Shown piece after piece: positions 1 to 6,063 of a stretch of DNA of 6,109 nt (the stretch's first letter is position 1; each line of letters starts with the position of its first letter). This DNA comes from Tannerella sp. (lineage in GTDB: Bacteria; Bacteroidota; Bacteroidia; Bacteroidales; Tannerellaceae), in NCBI GenBank assembly GCA_031259505.1, contig JAIRLL010000373.1, positions 1 to 6,109 of the forward strand. The letters run 5' to 3'. A program made the position numbers and the translations under genes. The notes below the pieces were generated by a model. The model saw only the letters and a program-made list of their open reading frames with translations. It ran no database searches and had not been told where the DNA came from.

Positions 1-57
1 CTGCGCGACTTTTTATCGGAATTTTATTTATTCGTTATATCTTATTTATTTCGCTTC

Positions 58-102
58 CCATAATTTCAGGATTTACAAATATGTTAATTCTGAAAATTAT
101 GG
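58..102 (-). terminator. Imperfect AT-rich hairpin downstream of the operon, possible terminator
   Basis: Bases 58-76 pair with 83-102 around a six-base loop (AAATAT), with one bulged base and two mismatches, giving about 17 paired positions. It lies some 20 bp past the stop of the 58-aa gene, where an operon end is expected. On the minus strand the sequence after the hairpin is A-rich rather than a U-tract, so it is not a classical intrinsic terminator. It may terminate weakly or protect the 3' end. No gene can be seen in positions 1-120. Confidence 0.35.
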
Positions 103-108
103 AATTCT

Positions 109-138
109 GTTTCCGGTTATTTATTTCCGTTTCCGGTT
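109..138. repeat. 10-bp direct repeat GTTTCCGGTT, two copies 20 bp apart
   Basis: Identical copies lie at 109-118 and 129-138. One falls within the last codons of the 58-aa membrane protein (the Asn-Arg-Lys part of its basic tail) and the other just past its stop codon. The layout suggests a small local duplication, or chance. Confidence 0.6.
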
Positions 139-297
139 TTTATAGAGCGGGACGAAGACAGTCACACCCGAGGCCACAATGACGAAAACCGTGTAGAAAT
201 CAACCGTCCGGCTATAAGCCAGAAGCATGTAGCATAATAAACACCAGAGCAGTATGATGCACGCCGCCTGCGTGTTCGTGATTCTACGCCGCGCCAT
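121..297 (-). CDS. Small two-helix membrane protein, 58 aa, function unknown
   Basis: An ATG at 297 opens a 58-codon frame ending in TAA at 121, read directly from the minus strand. The protein begins MARRRITNTQ and has two hydrophobic segments at about residues 11-28 (AACIILLWCLLCYMLLAY) and 33-51 (through VFVIVASGVTVFV), then a basic tail ending KNRKRK. The basic residues at both ends predict a helical hairpin with N- and C-termini in the cytoplasm. It overlaps the end of the DUF2007-type gene by 14 bp in another frame, a usual sign of translational coupling. The coherent membrane-protein layout and the position argue for a real gene, although I recognise no characterised family. It may act with the membrane-anchored DUF2007 protein. 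Confidence 0.75.
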   Translation of the reverse strand: MARRRITNTQAACIILLWCLLCYMLLAYSRTVDFYTVFVIVASGVTVFVPLYKNRKRK

Positions 298-679
298 GTG
301 AAGACAAGATGGAACCGACGTAAATCAGCAGCGCCAGCAGTCCGAGTATCAGTATGATGACGATGACAATCTGCGTCTCGAGCGGAAATTTGCGCAGAAA
401 GGTAACGCGATTTGCCAGCGTCGAATCATCGCCTTTGTAATCGGACAGCAGAATTTCGTCGGGTAGGGGATAGTCGTATGCTTTCATGATTTCGAGTGCG
501 CGGGGCACATCGCTTTCCAGCAGTTCGACTTTGGCGCCGATATCCACTCCGCCGCCAAAGACGTTACTGCTTATTCCGTTACGGACATAACACGAGATGC
601 CTTCTCCTCTCAGCAGCGAAGCAAGTATCTCCGCCCTGTCGGTCTGTTTGAAATTGGCTATTTCAACGATACGGTCCAC
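284..679 (-). CDS. DUF2007-type small protein with C-terminal membrane helix
   Basis: This 131-aa protein starts at a GTG codon (679) with no in-frame ATG close by. Residues 1-70 look like the DUF2007 domain (called a putative signal-transducing domain): RIVEIANF, then AEILASLLRGEGISCYVRN, then VELLESDVPRALEIM. This is a ferredoxin-like fold found singly in many Bacteroidota and sometimes related to the PII-like fold. A charged linker follows, then one membrane helix at about 102-124 (ETQIVIVIILILGLLALLIY), making it a tail-anchored protein with its domain probably in the cytoplasm. Its molecular role is not known. It begins 13 bp after the isomerase-like gene, so it is probably co-transcribed. 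It may nevertheless be a housekeeping passenger unrelated to sugar chemistry. Confidence 0.85.
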   Translation of the reverse strand: MDRIVEIANFKQTDRAEILASLLRGEGISCYVRNGISSNVFGGGVDIGAKVELLESDVPRALEIMKAYDYPLPDEILLSDYKGDDSTLANRVTFLRKFPLETQIVIVIILILGLLALLIYVGSILSSHGAA

Positions 680-692
680 GGCATCGCTAAAT

Positions 693-1625
693 TTATGCCT
701 GTTCCCACTGGTCGCGCATCAGTTTGACGGCGGCAGTGACGGTAGCCGCACGGTCTTCGCTCCGGCAGCCGCATTCGAAACTGACGTATTTGTCGTAGCC
801 AATGTGTTTCAATCCTTTGAACCCGTCCACGTAATTGTCGGCATCGCCGTCTTCGCCCGGCATCGAGCGTCGTTTGCGACTGGCGATGTGCACGTGTTGC
901 AGGTATTCGCCTGCCGAGATAAACGCGCCCAGGTCGGACGTTTCTTCTCTCGTCATGTGCCAGAAATCACCCAGACACTTGACGCCCGGATTGTTGATGT
1001 CGCGACAGATCGACGCGGCATCGGCCAGGAGACGCAGATAGAATGCTTCCTCACGGTTGAGGGGTTCGAGGATAATGGTTGTATTGTGCTGAACGGCAAA
1101 CGTGCCGAGCGCATCGAACTGTTCGCAGAGGAAATCGCGCGTGGCCTGCGTGTGCGGTTTAACCGGCGTCTGGCTGTTGAAGGCCGGCACGATGATGACG
1201 CCCGTCGAGCCGAGTTCGCCTGCAGCAGTAATGATCTCGTGCATCGTGTCGATACATTCCTGACGCACCTTTTCTTCTTCCGAAAGGATAAACCCGGAAA
1301 ATCCTGCGCAGATGGCGCTTACCTTGATATTGCGCCCGCTCAGTGCATCCCCGATTTCCTGCACGCGCCCGGCAAGTCCCCGCCCGCCCGGCTCGAACCC
1401 GACGACGCCCAGACTTTCCATGAAGTCGAACTTCTCATTCAGGTTTGTGCCCGGAGGCGTTCCTTCCTGAAAGGATATGTTCAGTTTCACATCTTTGCCT
1501 TTGCAGCAGGCGCCTTCGCCGTCTTTGCAGCAACTTTTTTCCTTGGTTCCTCCGCAAGCGGACAGGGCGGCGCCGCCGACTGTTGCGGCGGTCGCCTTTA
1601 AAAAGTTTCTTCTGTCCAATACCAT
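693..1625 (-). CDS. Sugar phosphate isomerase/epimerase-like TIM-barrel lipoprotein with twin-arginine signal
   Basis: Starting at the ATG at 1625, this protein has 310 aa. The reading frame extends to an ATG at 1679, but that start would overlap the upstream gene by 50 bp and place 18 unrelated residues before the signal; 1625 gives MVLDRRNFLK directly. DRRNFLK (4-10), a hydrophobic segment and a clean lipobox LSAC (21-24) indicate a Tat-exported lipoprotein lipidated at C24. Directly behind it is a cysteine cluster, SCCKDGEGACCKG (31-43), before the barrel begins near residue 46. The barrel belongs to the AP-endonuclease-2/xylose-isomerase-like superfamily. Likely divalent-metal ligands are E187 (LEPLNR), D220 (GDFWH), with H223 close by, H246 (HVHIA) and E284 (SFECG), an E-D-H-E set typical of epimerases and related lyases. 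Relatives include hydroxypyruvate isomerases, ketose 3-epimerases and 3-keto-glycoside eliminases or hydratases; which applies here is unknown. Its export argues against a sugar phosphate substrate despite the family name. Confidence 0.9.
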   Translation of the reverse strand: MVLDRRNFLKATAATVGGAALSACGGTKEKSCCKDGEGACCKGKDVKLNISFQEGTPPGTNLNEKFDFMESLGVVGFEPGGRGLAGRVQEIGDALSGRNIKVSAICAGFSGFILSEEEKVRQECIDTMHEIITAAGELGSTGVIIVPAFNSQTPVKPHTQATRDFLCEQFDALGTFAVQHNTTIILEPLNREEAFYLRLLADAASICRDINNPGVKCLGDFWHMTREETSDLGAFISAGEYLQHVHIASRKRRSMPGEDGDADNYVDGFKGLKHIGYDKYVSFECGCRSEDRAATVTAAVKLMRDQWEQA

Positions 1626-1629
1626 GGCT

Positions 1630-3048
1630 TTAACGTGTCTGGTTACCCTGGGGTTTGCCCGGAATATGAATAAAGTCATGCAACTTGAATTCTTTCCCTG
1701 CGCCGAATCCGTTGGTGCTCATCCTGTTCTTGAGATCAATGTCTTTCGGATAGAGATCAAGCGTGGAAGCTGTCATTTCGTCCCATGTTACTTTCACTCC
1801 GGTGTATGCCGATTCGCGTCCCATGATGGCGGCCATGTTGGCTACGGCCGTTTCGGATGCCTGTTCGATCGGTTTTCCGCTGCGGATATGGTTGATCCAG
1901 TTGACGTGTTCCAGCGTGTAGGGGTCGGTTTGCTTGTAGCTGGCGCGTTCGGCTTCGCCGTCATATTTCCATACCACATTGCCTTTCAAATCCTTGATCA
2001 CAGTGCCGTCGGTGGTAGACCATGAGCCTTTCGTTCCCTGGAGAAATTCGCTCACGTTGCTGACCGTTTCGTGTATCTGGCGGCACATGCTGTGTACGTG
2101 GATGCCGTTTTCCATTTCGAAATCGATGCTGAAATTGTCGAACTGGTCGCCCGTGACGCGACGCTGGCGCGAGCCGAAGCCTACGGCGCTCTTCGGTTTC
2201 AATCCTGTAAACCAGGTCAGAACATCCAGATTATGCACATGCTGTTCCACAATGTGGTCGCCCGACAGCCATATCCAGTTCACCCAGTCGCGGATCATCC
2301 ATTCGCAGTCCGACCATCCGGGCTGGCGGTCTTTGTACCACAGCATACCGCCGTTCCACCATACCGTGCCTCCGGTGATTTCGCCGATGGCGCCGTCCAT
2401 AATCAGCTTGTAGGATTCCACGTAGCTGCGTTGGTGGTGACGCTGCGTACCGGTTACGACACACAGATTCTTTACGGTGGCCTGTCTGGCGGCCGCCACG
2501 AGGGTACGATAGCCCACGGGGTCTACGCAAAGCGGTTTTTCGAGGAATGAATGTACTCCCTTTTCCACTGCATACTGGAAATGAATCGGACGGAAATTGG
2601 GGGGAGTTGCCACGATGACGACATCTACTCCACTGTCAATAACCTGCTTGTAGGCATCTAATCCGCTGAAGCGCCTGTCTGCCGGGATGTCGATGTTTTT
2701 TTCGCTTTTCAATTTGCCGGCCAGATCGTCTACCCTGTCTTTGAAAGTGTCGCCCAGGGCAGTAATTGTCACGCCGTTGGCTGCGTTCAAAAAGTTGATC
2801 GCCGCGCCGGAGCCGCGTCCACCGCAACCGATAACGCCGGCTTTCAACTCTTTACCGTCTGTTGCAAAATCTACCAGATCAGGCACATAATATGTTCCCG
2901 GTTCCTTAAGAGGCACGTTGGCCGAAGCGTTGGCGCCTCCGCTACATGATGTAAATACAGCGGCGCTCCCTGTTCCCATGGCGCCCAGTGCACCGGCCAT
3001 TGCCGTGCTTTTCAAAAAAGTTCTTCTGTTAATACTTTCTTTTTTCAT
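1630..3048 (-). CDS. Exported Gfo/Idh/MocA family oxidoreductase with twin-arginine-like signal, probable lipoprotein
   Basis: This 472-aa protein is a predicted NAD(P)-dependent sugar or glycoside oxidoreductase. Its N-terminus carries NRRTFLKS (7-14) and a hydrophobic Ala/Gly stretch ending in VFTSC (31-35), which resembles a Tat signal with an atypical lipobox. It is therefore probably exported and possibly lipid-anchored at C35. The Rossmann loop is GVIGCGGRGSG (71-81) and the EKP motif is at 170-172. The catalytic region GDHIVEQHVHNLD (263-275) places E268 and H272 where the family usually has Asp and His, so K171/E268/H272 form the likely active site. This sequence style is common in Bacteroidota and Planctomycetota members and in GH109-like and 3-keto-sugar enzymes. 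Exported members usually hold the dinucleotide tightly, as in Zymomonas glucose-fructose oxidoreductase. The stop codon lies 4 bp before the next ATG, which suggests translational coupling. The substrate is unknown; keto-sugar formation on glycosides is an inference from the neighbours. Confidence 0.93.
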   Translation of the reverse strand: MKKESINRRTFLKSTAMAGALGAMGTGSAAVFTSCSGGANASANVPLKEPGTYYVPDLVDFATDGKELKAGVIGCGGRGSGAAINFLNAANGVTITALGDTFKDRVDDLAGKLKSEKNIDIPADRRFSGLDAYKQVIDSGVDVVIVATPPNFRPIHFQYAVEKGVHSFLEKPLCVDPVGYRTLVAAARQATVKNLCVVTGTQRHHQRSYVESYKLIMDGAIGEITGGTVWWNGGMLWYKDRQPGWSDCEWMIRDWVNWIWLSGDHIVEQHVHNLDVLTWFTGLKPKSAVGFGSRQRRVTGDQFDNFSIDFEMENGIHVHSMCRQIHETVSNVSEFLQGTKGSWSTTDGTVIKDLKGNVVWKYDGEAERASYKQTDPYTLEHVNWINHIRSGKPIEQASETAVANMAAIMGRESAYTGVKVTWDEMTASTLDLYPKDIDLKNRMSTNGFGAGKEFKLHDFIHIPGKPQGNQTR

Positions 3049-3079
3049 GACGTTTGAATTTTAAATAATAAATAATTGT

Positions 3080-4648
3080 TTATTTCGATTGAGTTAGTTC
3101 GTTCGTTTCGCAGACAACCCGGAATCCGATACCTCGCATGTCGGAATACCACCAGATGCTTTTAGGTTGCTGCGGGTCGGTTTTCAGCCATGCTTCGTGA
3201 CGGCTGCAGTTGCGGGCAGCCGCGCGGACGTCGGCTGCGTCGGAAGTGTAGTTTCCTCCGCGTACGACCCACTCTTCGCCTTCGGTCACCAGCGGGTTTG
3301 TCACGTTCTCGCCGCTTTTGCCATACGCTTCAGGATCGTATTTGTCTGCACAGTATTCCATTACATTTCCCAGCATGTTTTTCAGTCCGTAGAGATTGGC
3401 TTTTACCGAGGAGGGTTCCTGCGTTCTGTTCAGGCTGTTTTTGGCGTAAATCACGTAGGCGCTGATGCTGTCGGTTTTTGCGGCGAAGAATTTGCGCCAG
3501 AATCCCTGGTCGGAAAAATCTTTCGGTTTTCCGGGGAAGAAGTAGGGCGTTTCCGTTCCGCCTCGCGCAGCGTATTCCCATTCGGCTTCGGTCGGCAGAC
3601 GGTATTTCTTGCCCGTTTTCTTCGACAGCCACTGGCAGAACGTTTCGGCGGCGTAGTGCGTCATCGTAATGGCCGGGCGGTTGCCGAAGCCCCAACCCTG
3701 ATCGGGAAGGCCGAAGGGCGGTGTCGGGCCGGAAATGGCATCCACGTTCGGGTTACTGTTGTTCGCGTAGACTTTTTCGGGCGGCGTGCGTCCTTCACTC
3801 ATCGTGTTGGCATAGAAGGCCCAGAACTGCTCCCACGTCGTTTCTATTTCGGCCATAAAGAATGGGCTGACGGTGACTTCGCGCACGGGCGATTCGTCGG
3901 GTTTGTGGAAATCTTCCTTATCCGTACTGCCCATGCGGAACGTACCGCCCGGAATGGCTATCATATTGAATGATACCGATGTGCCCGGAATATGCTCGGT
4001 ATAGTTGGCAAACGTTGTGACTTCGGTCGCCCTGTCGAAGAGGATACCCTCGCTGTTAGAATTTTCGCTCAGTCCGGGGATGCCTGTCATCTTGCCATGT
4101 TTGTAGTTCGGGTTGTAGTGCCCAACGTCCAGATGGCAACTGATGCATTGCAGATCTAACTTCGCCTCGTTCTCTTCGTAATAGAGGTGGGCGGTGATGC
4201 CGTCGTCCGTAATGCCTGCGGGGAAGAGGTTCTGGTGACATTCCTTACAGGATTCGTTGGGGATATATTTCACGGCGTGCTCCAGTTCCGATTTCATTTC
4301 CCATCTGAAATCTGCGCTGTCTTTTGTCAGGAAACCCCATACATCCTTGATGCCCAGGCCGGCTTTGGCCATATAATGATTTACTGTCTGATGTTTTGGC
4401 GGCAAATGACAGTCTACGCAGTGCACTTTTACTCCACTGCGGTTGTTCACGTGTGTTGAAAGCAGCCAGCTTTTTTCCACATGCGGGTGTACATGACACA
4501 TCATACACGATTCGTCCGTGGAAAAATAGACTGTCACCTGATACAGAGAAGCGAACCCAATCACACCTGTCAGCAGCCCGGCTCCAAAGATGAACTTACT
4601 TCGTTTTTTCTTAGGTTTTTGCGTGTAAGTATATATTTTATGTTGCAT
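3080..4648 (-). CDS. Membrane-anchored NapC/NrfH-type tetraheme cytochrome c fused to an FGE/SUMF1-like domain
   Basis: This protein is predicted to be 522 aa from the ATG at 4648. A Lys/Arg-rich N-terminus and one membrane helix (about 18-40) anchor it with the rest in the periplasm. Four CxxCH heme c motifs follow: CMMCH (48-52), CVDCH (77-81), CKECH (134-138) and CISCH (168-172). The pattern W..S.H followed by CVDCHLP is typical of NapC/NrfH menaquinol-oxidising cytochromes, which are usually about 200 aa. From about residue 226 to the end lies a sulfatase-modifying-factor (FGE/SUMF1, C-type-lectin-like) domain, with IPGGTFRMGS, RLPTEAEWEYAARGG (350-364), GNVMEYCADKY (427-437), RGGNY and GFRVV. 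The catalytic cysteine pair of true FGE, just after RGG, is absent, so sulfatase activation is unlikely. An in-frame ATG at 4702 would add 18 residues; 4648 is preferred because it gives a compact positive-inside anchor and lies downstream of the candidate promoter. The next gene starts 31 bp further on. Electron exchange with exported neighbours is an inference. Confidence 0.9.
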   Translation of the reverse strand: MQHKIYTYTQKPKKKRSKFIFGAGLLTGVIGFASLYQVTVYFSTDESCMMCHVHPHVEKSWLLSTHVNNRSGVKVHCVDCHLPPKHQTVNHYMAKAGLGIKDVWGFLTKDSADFRWEMKSELEHAVKYIPNESCKECHQNLFPAGITDDGITAHLYYEENEAKLDLQCISCHLDVGHYNPNYKHGKMTGIPGLSENSNSEGILFDRATEVTTFANYTEHIPGTSVSFNMIAIPGGTFRMGSTDKEDFHKPDESPVREVTVSPFFMAEIETTWEQFWAFYANTMSEGRTPPEKVYANNSNPNVDAISGPTPPFGLPDQGWGFGNRPAITMTHYAAETFCQWLSKKTGKKYRLPTEAEWEYAARGGTETPYFFPGKPKDFSDQGFWRKFFAAKTDSISAYVIYAKNSLNRTQEPSSVKANLYGLKNMLGNVMEYCADKYDPEAYGKSGENVTNPLVTEGEEWVVRGGNYTSDAADVRAAARNCSRHEAWLKTDPQQPKSIWWYSDMRGIGFRVVCETNELTQSK

Positions 4649-4690
4649 ATATAATAATGTACGTTTCAAAATCCGGCAATAAAAGTACGC

Positions 4691-4727
4691 TTTTTTCGTC
4701 ATTCCACGCTTTGTTTCGACGAAAAAA
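4691..4727. repeat. Perfect 10-bp inverted repeat upstream of the cytochrome fusion gene
   Basis: TTTTTTCGTC (4691-4700) is exactly complementary in reverse to GACGAAAAAA (4718-4727), with a 17-base loop. It lies just upstream of the candidate -7 element and covers the alternative upstream ATG at 4702. No U-tract follows the second arm on either strand, so it does not look like an intrinsic terminator. A protein-binding operator or a leader-RNA structure is possible. Six of the ten pairs are A-T runs, so chance occurrence in this AT-rich spacer is a real alternative. Confidence 0.5.
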
Positions 4728-4844
4728 AATACAAAAAATTTATTTTAATTTATCGCCAAATCGTCATTTATACTGTGCACTACATGATTCCGTGCATTGA
4801 TGCGCATGTCTCAAGTTCTTGAATATTTGATTTTTGAGCTGTTG

Positions 4845-4858
4845 TTTTATGCACAAAA
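4845..4858. repeat. Near-perfect 14-bp palindrome TTTTATGCACAAAA
   Basis: The 14 bases match their own reverse complement at 12 of 14 positions around a TGCA core. Related TGCA-type sequences occur nearby: GTGCAC at 4775-4780, GTGCAT at 4792-4797 and the perfect 8-bp palindrome ATGCGCAT at 4800-4807. They could be operator sites for a dimeric regulator, but no regulator gene is present in the window to support this. Confidence 0.3.
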
Positions 4859-4896
4859 TCATGCTGTACACAGTAGCGTATGGGCAGTCCGGCGAC

Positions 4897-6063
4897 TCAG
4901 TCGATCCAGGGCTGCCATTTCACTTCGCTGTTCCATCCGGCCTTCACCATTGTTTCGATGAACTGCATGCCGCGGACGCCATCGTACACGTCGGGAAAGT
5001 CCAGCATGTCTTTGGAGGGCTGTTCGCCGCGGCGTTTTGAGAGGACAGTGAGGGTGAAATTGCGGTAGATGTTGGCAAAGGCTTCGATAAACCCTTCCGG
5101 GTGTCCGGCCGGGGTACGTACGTCCCAAAGGGCTTCGGGGCCGAGGAAGGTGTTTCCGCCGATGTGGATCAGTTCTTCCGGCCGGTTGCTCCATTTGAGT
5201 TTAAGCCTGTTGGGGTCCATCTGATGCCATTCCAGTCCGCCCTTTTCGCCGTAGATGCGGATGTTGATGCAGTTGGCTTCGCCGACGGCGATTTGCGAGG
5301 CGGTCAGTACGCCTTTCAATCCGCCGTCGTAGTGGAGGAAGGCGGCGCCGTCGTCGTCAATCGGGCGTCCGGGGACAAAGGTGCTGAGTTCGGCGCAAAG
5401 CTCGGTTACTTTCTGGCCGGTGACGTATTCGCTCAGGTGCCATGCGTGCGTACCGATGTCTCCGATACAGCCGGCCTTGCCGGATTGCTTCGGGTCGGTG
5501 CGCCATCCGGCGTTGTTGCCGCTCTGCAGTTCGATGCGCTCGGACAACCAGCCCTGCGGATATTCGACGTAGAGCCGGCGCAGTTTGCCGAAGTCGCCTC
5601 TTGCAATGCGCGCCTTCATTTCCTTTACGGCCGGATAGCCGGTGTAGACGTGTGTCAACGCCAGCGTCAGTCCGGTCTCTTCCACTTTCTTCTGCAATGC
5701 TTTGGCTTCGTCGAGCGAGAAGGTCATCGGCTTGTCGAGCACGACGTGTATCCCTCTTTCGAGCGCCATCATTGCCGGTTCGAAATGCAGGTGGTTGGGC
5801 GTGACGATGGTCACAAAGTCCATCCGTTCCGCTTCGGGCAACTGCATCTCGCGTTCGAACATTTCATGATATGTGGAATAAATCCTCTCGTCGGGCAACA
5901 GATATGCGCGTCCCGAACTTTTCGAGACTTCCGGGTTCGTACTGAAACAGCCGCAAGTCAATTCCACATGATTCTCCATTAAGGCAGCCCGCAAATGTAT
6001 TGCGCCGATAAAACCGGTGCTTCCGCCGCCTATCATTCCCATTTTAAGCCTTTTGATTCTCAT
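4897..6063 (-). CDS. Gfo/Idh/MocA family NAD(P)-dependent oxidoreductase, cytoplasmic
   Basis: This 388-aa protein is a predicted NAD(P)-dependent dehydrogenase or reductase acting on a sugar, cyclitol or keto-sugar; the substrate cannot be read from sequence. The N-terminal Rossmann fold starts at once with the dinucleotide loop GGGSTGFIG (residues 12-20). The family's nicotinamide-site motif appears as DKP (110-112) in place of the usual EKP. The second domain carries the catalytic signature D202-I-G-T-H206, giving a K111/D202/H206 set like that of characterised inositol and sugar dehydrogenases. HPEGF (321-325) is a typical C-terminal family motif. There is no signal peptide or membrane segment, so it should be cytoplasmic, unlike the second family member encoded downstream. 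ATG at 6063 is chosen because only about eleven residues precede the Rossmann loop; M8 is the only other realistic start. It ends in TGA. The spacer of about 250 bp behind it suggests a separate promoter for the following genes, though readthrough is possible. Confidence 0.93.
   Translation of the reverse strand: MRIKRLKMGMIGGGSTGFIGAIHLRAALMENHVELTCGCFSTNPEVSKSSGRAYLLPDERIYSTYHEMFEREMQLPEAERMDFVTIVTPNHLHFEPAMMALERGIHVVLDKPMTFSLDEAKALQKKVEETGLTLALTHVYTGYPAVKEMKARIARGDFGKLRRLYVEYPQGWLSERIELQSGNNAGWRTDPKQSGKAGCIGDIGTHAWHLSEYVTGQKVTELCAELSTFVPGRPIDDDGAAFLHYDGGLKGVLTASQIAVGEANCINIRIYGEKGGLEWHQMDPNRLKLKWSNRPEELIHIGGNTFLGPEALWDVRTPAGHPEGFIEAFANIYRNFTLTVLSKRRGEQPSKDMLDFPDVYDGVRGMQFIETMVKAGWNSEVKWQPWID

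Larger units (their letters stand above)
4649..4896. promoter_or_regulatory. AT-rich intergenic region, probable promoter/operator region of the downstream operon
   Basis: This spacer between the 388-aa oxidoreductase and the cytochrome fusion gene holds no credible gene. It is AT-rich with long A and T runs on the cytochrome side. I see no GC-rich hairpin with a U-tract behind the upstream stop codon, so no terminator is called. A sequence resembling the Bacteroides -7 element (TAnnTTTG) is TACTTTTA on the minus strand at 4687-4680, matching 7 of 8 positions. No TTTG box sits at the expected distance upstream of it, so the promoter call is weak. If it is real, transcription would begin near 4672 and leave a short leader before the ATG at 4648. 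The region also contains a 10-bp inverted repeat and several TGCA palindromes, listed separately. Confidence 0.4.

Noticed and set aside
597..1601. 334-codon plus-strand open frame opposite the isomerase-like gene
   Set aside because: It is antisense to a gene with clear family motifs and a lipoprotein signal. Its translation shows no recognisable domain and is rich in Phe, Ala, Val and Arg, as expected for the complement of a GC-rich coding frame.
1626..1679. Upstream start at 1679 for the isomerase-like gene
   Set aside because: It would overlap the preceding gene by 50 bp and put 18 non-signal residues before a canonical twin-arginine lipoprotein signal. The ATG at 1625, 4 bp after the upstream stop, is the better start.
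3167..3973. 268-codon plus-strand open frame opposite the FGE-like domain
   Set aside because: It is a shadow of the conserved minus-strand FGE-like domain, with no signal or family feature of its own.
4861..4896. CTGT/ACAG mini-hairpin after the 388-aa gene as a terminator
   Set aside because: The stem is only 4 bp with a 2-base loop and no U-tract follows.
5101..5982. 293-codon plus-strand open frame opposite the 388-aa oxidoreductase
   Set aside because: It lies wholly within a confident minus-strand gene, and its translation has no coherent motif.
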